NCBI RefSeq assembly: GCF_013044505.1
Contig: NZ_JABERD010000001.1
Coordinates: 62,001-126,000, forward strand
Source of the DNA: Streptomyces sp. S3(2020)
GTDB taxonomy: Bacteria > Actinomycetota > Actinomycetes > Streptomycetales > Streptomycetaceae
DNA: 64,000 nt
Reading direction: 5' to 3'
A model generated the notes under the pieces. The model was not told where the DNA came from and made no database searches. It saw only the letters and a list, made by a program, of their open reading frames with translations. The position numbers were made by a program, and so were the translations under genes. This document shows, one piece after another, positions 58,802 to 64,000 of this stretch (position 1 is the first letter of the stretch; each line of letters starts with the position of its first letter).

Positions 58802-59922
58802 TCGTCGAGGCCGTCCGCACACCCGTCGGCAAACGCCACGGCGGCCTGTCCGGCATGCACGCGGCCGACCTCTCCGCCGTGGTCCTGGAAGCGCTCGCCG
58901 AGCGCACCGGCATCGATCCGGCGGTCGTGGACGACGTCGTCTGGGGCTGTGTCTCCCAGGTCGGCGACCAGTCGAGCAACATCGGCCGCTACGCCGTCCT
59001 CGCGGCCGGCTGGCCCGAGTCGATCCCCGGTACGACGGTCAACCGGGCGTGCGGTTCGAGCCAGCAGGCCCTCGACTTCGCCGCGCAGGCGGTGATGTCC
59101 GGCCAGCAGGACGTGGTGGTCGCGGGCGGCGTCGAGGTGATGAGCCGGGTGCCGCTCGGCTCGGCGCGGGCGACGGGGATGCCGTACGGGCCCAAGGTGC
59201 TCGCCCGCTACCGGGACTTCTCCTTCAACCAGGGGATCTCCGCCGAGAAGATCGCGGAGAAATGGGGTCTGTCGCGGACGCGGCTCGACGAGTACGCGGT
59301 GCTGTCCCACGAGCGGGCGGCGGCCGCGCAGGACAGCGGGGCCTTCGAGGGACAGATCGTGTCCGTGGCGTCGACCGGTGCGGACGAGGGGGTACGACGG
59401 GACAGTACCGTCGACCGGCTGGCCGCGCTGAAGCCCGCCTTCGCCGACGACGGCGTGATCCACGCCGGGAACTCCTCCCAGATCTCCGACGGGGCGGCGG
59501 CGCTGCTGGTGACGACTCCGGAGAAGGCGCGGGAGCTGGGCCTGACCCCCCTGGTGCGCTACCGCGCGGGAGTGGTCGTGGGCGCCGACCCGGTGCTGAT
59601 GCTCACCGGTCCGATCCCCGCGACGGAGAAGGTGCTCCGCAAGGCGGGCGTGGGCCTGGCCGACATCGGTGTCTTCGAGGTGAACGAGGCCTTCGCGCCG
59701 ATCCCGCTCGCCTGGCTGACCGAGACGGGCGCCGACCCGGCCCTGCTGAACCCGCTCGGGGGCGCCATCGCGCTGGGGCATCCGCTCGGCGCGTCCGGCG
59801 CGGTCCTCGCCACCCGCATGATCCACCACATGCGCGCCCACGGTCTCCGCTACGGACTGCAGACCATGTGCGAGGGCGGCGGCACGGCCAACGCCACGGT
59901 TCTCGAACTCCTGGGGGTGTGA
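58786..59922 (+). CDS. acetyl-CoA acyltransferase (thiolase)
   Basis: A 378-residue thiolase from ATG 58786 with GAAGGA upstream. Nucleophile Cys is in TVNRACGSSQQALDFAA (about residue 87), with VNEAFAPIPLAW, IALGHPLGASGAVLATRM and the second Cys in LQTMCEGGGTANAT. It resembles FadA5-like thiolases of side-chain beta-oxidation more than biosynthetic ones. It is coupled to the dehydrogenase by TGATG. Confidence 0.93.
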   Translation: MREAVIVEAVRTPVGKRHGGLSGMHAADLSAVVLEALAERTGIDPAVVDDVVWGCVSQVGDQSSNIGRYAVLAAGWPESIPGTTVNRACGSSQQALDFAAQAVMSGQQDVVVAGGVEVMSRVPLGSARATGMPYGPKVLARYRDFSFNQGISAEKIAEKWGLSRTRLDEYAVLSHERAAAAQDSGAFEGQIVSVASTGADEGVRRDSTVDRLAALKPAFADDGVIHAGNSSQISDGAAALLVTTPEKARELGLTPLVRYRAGVVVGADPVLMLTGPIPATEKVLRKAGVGLADIGVFEVNEAFAPIPLAWLTETGADPALLNPLGGAIALGHPLGASGAVLATRMIHHMRAHGLRYGLQTMCEGGGTANATVLELLGV

Positions 59923-61070
59923 TGCGACGCGACGTCTTCGACGGCGACCACGAGGACTTCCGCAAGCTGGTAAGGGAGTTCGTGGCCAAGGAGGTCGTGC
60001 CGCGGTACGCCACCTGGGAGAAGGACGGCCGGCTGCCACGCACGCTCTTCGAACAGCTCGGCTCCCTGGGCGTGTTGGGCATGGCGATCCCGCGGGAGTA
60101 CGGGGGAGCGGGGCTCGACGACTACCGCTACAACGTCGTGCTCCAGGAGGAGGCCGCCCGCGCCCTGGTCACCCTGGGCACCGTCCGCACCCAACTCGAC
60201 GTGATCCTGCCCTACTTCCTGGCCTACGCCGATGACGCACAGCGCGCCCGCTGGTTCCCCGGTCTGGCGGCGGGCAGTCTGCTGACGGCCATCGCCATGA
60301 CCGAACCGGGAACGGGCTCGGACCTGGCGGGCATCCGTGCGACGGCGGTACGCGACGGGGAGACGTACGTCCTCAACGGGTCGAAGACCTTCATCACCGG
60401 CGGCTTGCTCGCCGACCTGGTCATCGTGGTCGCCCGTACCTCCACCGACCCCGAGAACCGCCGGGCGGGTCTGACCCTGCTGGTCGTGGAGGACGGCATG
60501 CCCGGCTTCACCCGCGGCCGGGTCCTGGACAAGATGGGCATCAAGGTCCAGGACACCGTCGAGCTGTCCTTCACCGACGTACGCGTCCCGGTGGCCAACC
60601 GACTGGGGGAGGAGGGCGCGGCCTTCGGCTACCTCGGCCACAACCTCCCGCAGGAACGGATGACGGTCGCGGTCGGCTCGGTCGCCCAGGCCCGGGCGGC
60701 GCTGGACACGACGGTCGACTACGTCCGGGAGCGACAGGTCTTCGGCAGGCCGGTCGCGTCCTTCCAGAACACCAAGTTCGAACTCGCCGCCGTCTCCGCC
60801 GAGATCGAGGCCGCCCAGGCCATGCTGGACCGCGCGGTCCTCGAACTCGTCGTCGGCGAACTCTCCGGCGCGGACGCGGCCAGGGTCAAACTCCTCTGCA
60901 CGGAGACACAGGCCCGAGCGGTCGACCGCTGCCTCCAACTCTTCGGCGGCTACGGCTACATGGCGGAGTACCCGATCTCCCGCCTCTACGCCGACGCCCG
61001 CATCACCCGCATCTACGCCGGCACCAGCGAGGTGATGAAGGTGATCATCGCGAAGTCGCTGGGGCTGTGA
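59922..61070 (+). CDS. acyl-CoA dehydrogenase (homomeric type)
   Basis: A 382-residue full-length enzyme. Motifs are AIAMTEPGTGSDLAGIRATA, GSKTFITGGLLADLVIVVART, RERQVFGRPVASFQNTKFELA, LFGGYGYMAEYPISRLYADARITRIYAGTSEVMK. The YAGTSE ending and the overall length mark it as a self-sufficient homotetrameric type, unlike the paired enzymes elsewhere. Last gene of the 13-gene run. Confidence 0.93.
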   Translation: MRRDVFDGDHEDFRKLVREFVAKEVVPRYATWEKDGRLPRTLFEQLGSLGVLGMAIPREYGGAGLDDYRYNVVLQEEAARALVTLGTVRTQLDVILPYFLAYADDAQRARWFPGLAAGSLLTAIAMTEPGTGSDLAGIRATAVRDGETYVLNGSKTFITGGLLADLVIVVARTSTDPENRRAGLTLLVVEDGMPGFTRGRVLDKMGIKVQDTVELSFTDVRVPVANRLGEEGAAFGYLGHNLPQERMTVAVGSVAQARAALDTTVDYVRERQVFGRPVASFQNTKFELAAVSAEIEAAQAMLDRAVLELVVGELSGADAARVKLLCTETQARAVDRCLQLFGGYGYMAEYPISRLYADARITRIYAGTSEVMKVIIAKSLGL

Positions 61071-61076
61071 GGACCG

Positions 61077-61284
61077 TCAGCGGTTGAGCCAACTGTCATA
61101 GGAGGCACGGTCGATGAGATCGGCCAGGCCGAGCGCGGCGGGGGCGACGACGAGCACGGCGACCCCGAACCGTACACAGCCGGGGGCGAACACGCTGACC
61201 GCGTCGGCCTGGGTCCTGACCGTCGACCAGTCCCGCCAGCGGCACCCGCCCCGTACAGCGCGCCCCGTCCCTGCCCACGATCAT
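61077..61284 (-). pseudogene. small membrane-protein reading frame, possibly frameshifted
   Basis: Two minus-strand frames overlap here. The frame starting at ATG 61284 opens MIVGRDGARCTGRVPLAG and becomes Arg-rich. The adjacent frame, ending at 61077, has a sensible second half (TQADAVSVFAPGCVRFGVAV, then a hydrophobic helix and RASYDSWLNR) but no start codon and a stop just upstream. A one-base shift near 61225-61235 would join them into a ~68-residue membrane protein. Decayed gene, sequencing error or chance cannot be separated here. Confidence 0.35.
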
Positions 61285-61300
61285 GGACGCACCTTAACGG

Positions 61301-62323
61301 TCATGCCCCGTAGCGTGTCGTCTCCGCCAGGTCGGCCGCGCTCTTCATCAGGTCGAGCACCATCGGTCCGAAAGCCTGCAACTTCTCGTTGTCGCCGGCC
61401 CGTTGGAACCCCTGCTCAAGGACGACACCCAGCTTCCACTGGGCGAGGACGTCGTAGTAGTCCATGTCGTCGACCTGGCGGCCCAAGACGTCGGAGTAGT
61501 GGTGGATCAGCGCGTCACGGGAGGGCATGCCCGTGAGGTCGACGTAGGACGCTGTCGCCGCCTCGGGGGCGTTGGTGTCGTCGGGCCAGCCGCGGAGCAT
61601 CCAGGCGAGGTCGAGTTTGGGGTCTCCCACCGTGCCCATCTCCCAGTCGACGATGGCGGCGAGGCGGGCGGGGGCGCCGTGGCGGTACATGACGTTGGCG
61701 AACTGGTAGTCGCCGTGCATGAGGCCGGGGACGTAGTCGAGCGGCTTGTGGACGCGCAGCCAGGCCGCCGCGGTCTCGAAGCCGGGCAGTTCGCGGGTCC
61801 TCACCCGTTCCAGATAGCGGCTCCAGCGGTCGACCTGGCGTTCGTGGAAGCCCTCCGGGCGCCCGAGGTCGTGCAGCCCCTTGGCCTTCCAGTCCACGCG
61901 GCCGAGCAGGGCGACCCCTTCGGCCAGCTGGTACGCGAGCCCCGCACGGGCGGCGAGGTCCGTGTCGAAGGGGGCCGTCCAGCCCCGGCCCACGTTCATC
62001 GGCGACCAGCCGTCGACGAACTCCATGAGATAGAAGGTGCGGCCCAGGACGGACGGGTCCGCGCAGACCGCGATCGCGCCGGTGTGCGGGACGTCCGTGC
62101 CGTTCAGCGCCTCGATGATCCGCCACTCCCGGAAGATGCCCTCGTCACGGGCGGCGGGCGCGGTGGCCGGGGGGATCCGCAGCGCGCAGTGCAACTCGCC
62201 GCGGCGGATCTCGTAGATCTCGTTCTGGGCGCCGCCCGAGACATAGGCGTGCTCGATCGGCTCGCCCTTGCCCGGCAGCCCGGACTCGTCCAGCCAGCCC
62301 GCCAGGCGCTCGACGTCGATCAT
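61301..62323 (-). CDS. phosphotransferase (APH/ACAD10-11-type kinase) family protein
   Basis: About 340 residues from ATG 62323, overlapping the dehydrogenase stop (ATGA). The kinase-like fold has the Brenner motif LMHGDYQFANVMY (catalytic Asp) and metal-binding Asp in IVDWEMGTVGDPKLDLAW. In mitochondria, ACAD10 and ACAD11 fuse such a kinase to an acyl-CoA dehydrogenase and act on 4-hydroxyacyl-CoAs by phosphorylation and elimination. The bacterial gene pair here suggests the same chemistry; the specific substrate is inferred. Confidence 0.9.
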   Translation of the reverse strand: MIDVERLAGWLDESGLPGKGEPIEHAYVSGGAQNEIYEIRRGELHCALRIPPATAPAARDEGIFREWRIIEALNGTDVPHTGAIAVCADPSVLGRTFYLMEFVDGWSPMNVGRGWTAPFDTDLAARAGLAYQLAEGVALLGRVDWKAKGLHDLGRPEGFHERQVDRWSRYLERVRTRELPGFETAAAWLRVHKPLDYVPGLMHGDYQFANVMYRHGAPARLAAIVDWEMGTVGDPKLDLAWMLRGWPDDTNAPEAATASYVDLTGMPSRDALIHHYSDVLGRQVDDMDYYDVLAQWKLGVVLEQGFQRAGDNEKLQAFGPMVLDLMKSAADLAETTRYGA

Positions 62324-63609
62324 CAGGCCTCCAGGAAGTCGGCGTACTTGGCGCGTGCCGCCTCGACGCGCTTCGGTAGATAGGCGCTGGGCCACAGGTC
62401 GTCGCTCGGTTTGTGGTCGCGCAGCACCTGCCGGGCCACCGTCACCTTGTGCACCTCGGTGGGCCCGTCGGCGATACCGAGGACGCTCGCGCCCAGCAGC
62501 ATCCGGAACAGGGGCATGTCGCCGCTCACGCCGAGGGCACCGTGGACCTGGATGGCGCGGTGCGCGACGTCGTGCAGGACGCCCGGCAGCAGCACCTTGA
62601 CCATCGCGATGTCCTTGCGGACCTTGCGGTAGTCGTTGTACTTGTCGATCTTCCACGCGGTGTGCAGCACGGCGAGACGGAACTGCTGGAGCTGTGCCCA
62701 CGAGTCGGCTATGTGCCCCTGCACGAACTGCTTGTCCGCCAGCACACTGCCCTGCGTGTGCCGGCTCAGCGCCCGCTCGCACATCATGTCGAAGGCCTTG
62801 CCCGCCAGCCCGATCGTGCGCATCGCGTGGTGGATCCGCCCGCCGCCGAGCCGCGTCTGGGCGATCACGAAGGCCTGGCCCTCGCCCCCGAGCAGCGCGT
62901 CCGCCGGGACCCGTACCCCCTCGTAGCGCACGAGCGCGTGCGAGCCCCGTTCCTCGGGCTCACCGGCGAGAGCGACGTTCCGCTCGATGACGATCCCCGG
63001 GGTGCCGGCCGGGACCAGGAACATCGACATGCTCTTGTACGGGTCGCCCTCGGGATCCGTCACGGCCATGACGATGAAGAACTCGGCCGTCTTCGCGTTG
63101 GACGAGAAGTACTTCCACCCGTCGATGATCCACTCGTCACCCTCGCGCACCGCCCGTGTCGTGAACTCCTTCGGGTCGGCGCCCGCCTGCGGTTCGGTCA
63201 TCGAGTAGCAGGAGAAGATCTCGCCCTCCAGCAGCGGCCGCAGATACCGCTCCTTCTGCGCCTCGGTGCCGTAGTGGGCGAGGATCTCGGCGTTCCCCGT
63301 GTCCGGGGCCTGGCAGCCGAAGACGATCGGGGCCCAGGAGGCGCGGCCCAGGATCTCGTTGAGCAGGCACAGCTTGACCTGTCCGTGTCCCTCGCCGCCC
63401 AGCTCGGGGCCGAGGTGGGTCGCCCACAGTCCGTGGGCGCGCACCTCCTTCTTCAGCGGGTCCAGGACCCGGCGGAGGTTCTCGTCGGGCGGGGTGAACT
63501 GGAGGCCGTCCCACAGGAGATCGAGGGGCTCGACCTCCTCCCGCACGAAGCGGTCCGCCCAGTCGAGCTGTGCCTGAAATTCGGGTTCGGTTTCGAAGTC
63601 CCACGACAT
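62323..63609 (-). CDS. acyl-CoA dehydrogenase (ACAD11-like)
   Basis: A 428-residue enzyme, longer than the others. Flavin motif is CYSMTEPQAGADPKEFTTRA and GWKYFSSNAKTAEFFIVMAVTD. It has GGGRIHHAMRTIGLAGKAFDMMCERALSR and IQVHGALGVSGDMPLFRMLLGASVLGIADGPTEVHK, typical of the group that travels with APH-like kinases. Divergent from the TetR gene at 63647 across the operator at 63632; first gene of a two-gene operon. Confidence 0.93.
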   Translation of the reverse strand: MSWDFETEPEFQAQLDWADRFVREEVEPLDLLWDGLQFTPPDENLRRVLDPLKKEVRAHGLWATHLGPELGGEGHGQVKLCLLNEILGRASWAPIVFGCQAPDTGNAEILAHYGTEAQKERYLRPLLEGEIFSCYSMTEPQAGADPKEFTTRAVREGDEWIIDGWKYFSSNAKTAEFFIVMAVTDPEGDPYKSMSMFLVPAGTPGIVIERNVALAGEPEERGSHALVRYEGVRVPADALLGGEGQAFVIAQTRLGGGRIHHAMRTIGLAGKAFDMMCERALSRHTQGSVLADKQFVQGHIADSWAQLQQFRLAVLHTAWKIDKYNDYRKVRKDIAMVKVLLPGVLHDVAHRAIQVHGALGVSGDMPLFRMLLGASVLGIADGPTEVHKVTVARQVLRDHKPSDDLWPSAYLPKRVEAARAKYADFLEA

Positions 63610-63631
63610 TGTGTCTCCCTCCGGCGGCTGT

Positions 63632-63658
63632 CAGAATAGCGTTCTCATGAACGAGAAC
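63632..63658. promoter_or_regulatory. GAGAATnnnATTCTC-type operator overlapping the tetR start
   Basis: CAGAATAGCGTTCTC (63632-63646) keeps 10 of 12 arm positions and ends at the base before the tetR ATG. A second perfect dyad, GTTCTC (63641-63646)/GAGAAC (63653-63658), shares its right arm and covers the start codon. It lies 23 bases from the divergent dehydrogenase start. Confidence 0.75.
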
Positions 63659-64000
63659 ACAATTCCCCTGTCACGGAACAGCGTTGCCGACCGCATCGCG
63701 CAGCGTGCGCTGGCGAGTCGGGGAGCCCACTACGCGACCGAGGTGCGCGCGCTCCTCGACGCGGCACTGGAGGTGATGCGCCATCGCGGCACGGCCTCCC
63801 GGCCGCGGGTCGCGGACATCGTGGCGGCGGCCGGACTGTCGAACGAGGCGTTCTACCGGCACTTCCGCTCGAAGGACGCCCTGGTCGCCGCGCTCATGGA
63901 GGACGGCGCCGAGCGGCTGTGCGGCTACATCGCCCACCAGATGGCCAAGGAGTCCACCCCTCGGGACAAGGTCCGCCGCTGGGCCGAGGGCGTCCTCTCG
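63647..64000 (+). CDS. TetR-family transcriptional regulator, 5' part (cut by window edge)
   Basis: 118 codons are visible and the frame is open to the edge. The helix-turn-helix reads LLDAALEVMRHRGTASRPRVADIVAAAGLSNEAFYRHFRSKDALVAAL, a standard TetR domain at residues 35-85, and the effector domain continues past the window. ATG 63647 directly abuts an operator palindrome, so the transcript is probably leaderless or nearly so and the gene autoregulated. It is the best candidate for the repressor of the GAGAATnnnATTCTC set. Confidence 0.88.
   Translation, partial: MNENTIPLSRNSVADRIAQRALASRGAHYATEVRALLDAALEVMRHRGTASRPRVADIVAAAGLSNEAFYRHFRSKDALVAALMEDGAERLCGYIAHQMAKESTPRDKVRRWAEGVLS

Noticed and set aside
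24294..64000. Classical cholesterol or KstR regulon
   Set aside because: No KstD, HsaABCD or Mce genes are present, and the operators do not match the KstR dyad. Only paired dehydrogenases and the reductase recall steroid clusters.
24294..64000. Secondary-metabolite gene cluster
   Set aside because: No ketosynthase, NRPS, terpene synthase or other scaffold enzyme is seen; thiolases and CaiB genes are degradative here.
1..64000. Prophage, integrative element or IS sequences
   Set aside because: No integrase, transposase, terminal inverted repeats or tRNA-linked direct repeats are visible, and base composition is even throughout.

Overview
The window reads as a chromosomal segment of a high-GC actinomycete, almost certainly Streptomyces. 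The evidence is very high GC in third codon positions, frequent GTG starts, dense stop/start overlaps (ATGA, GTGA, TGATG), a Streptomyces-type S-adenosyl methyltransferase, Zur-box-like sites at a zinc transporter, and a GC-rich intergenic hairpin repeat common in that genus. I see no rRNA or tRNA gene, CRISPR array, insertion sequence or prophage.

Left part (1-22.2 kb) is a set of small independent modules. It holds the end of an ABC exporter with a two-component system; a DHA2 drug exporter divergent from its TetR regulator across a large palindrome; znuA-znuC-znuB for zinc, divergent from a NiCoT nickel/cobalt permease; a second DHA2 exporter; a methyltransferase; and a six-gene aromatic or heteroaromatic catabolic operon with a divergent LysR regulator (12.8-20.0 kb). 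The operon encodes two fumarylacetoacetase-fold hydrolases, a cyclase-family hydrolase, an FAD monooxygenase, an amidohydrolase and an extradiol dioxygenase. An MFS transporter, an SGNH hydrolase, a PadR regulator and an unusually arranged CaiB-like protein follow.

Right part (24.3-64.0 kb) is one block of about 41 genes that looks like a complete CoA-dependent catabolic system. It contains an acyl-CoA ligase, eight acyl-CoA dehydrogenases (six of them in three adjacent large/small pairs), four enoyl-CoA hydratases, two thiolases, two short-chain dehydrogenases, two more CaiB CoA-transferases and a thioesterase. It also has a B12-dependent acyl-CoA mutase in two subunits, a ferredoxin-type reductase, an F420-type oxidoreductase, two amidohydrolases, an aldehyde dehydrogenase and a Liv-type ABC importer. 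Paired acyl-CoA dehydrogenases are a hallmark of actinobacterial steroid or polycyclic acid degradation, but steroid ring-opening genes are absent here, so the substrate is unknown.

The block is tied together by a 15-bp palindrome, GAGAATnnnATTCTC. It is perfect or near-perfect in the promoter regions at 31.9, 36.9, 40.0, 40.8, 47.0 and 63.6 kb, with weaker versions at 26.65 and 47.58 kb. Together these precede nearly every transcription unit of the block. A TetR-family gene cut by the right edge (from 63647) starts directly on one copy and is the best candidate for the regulator.
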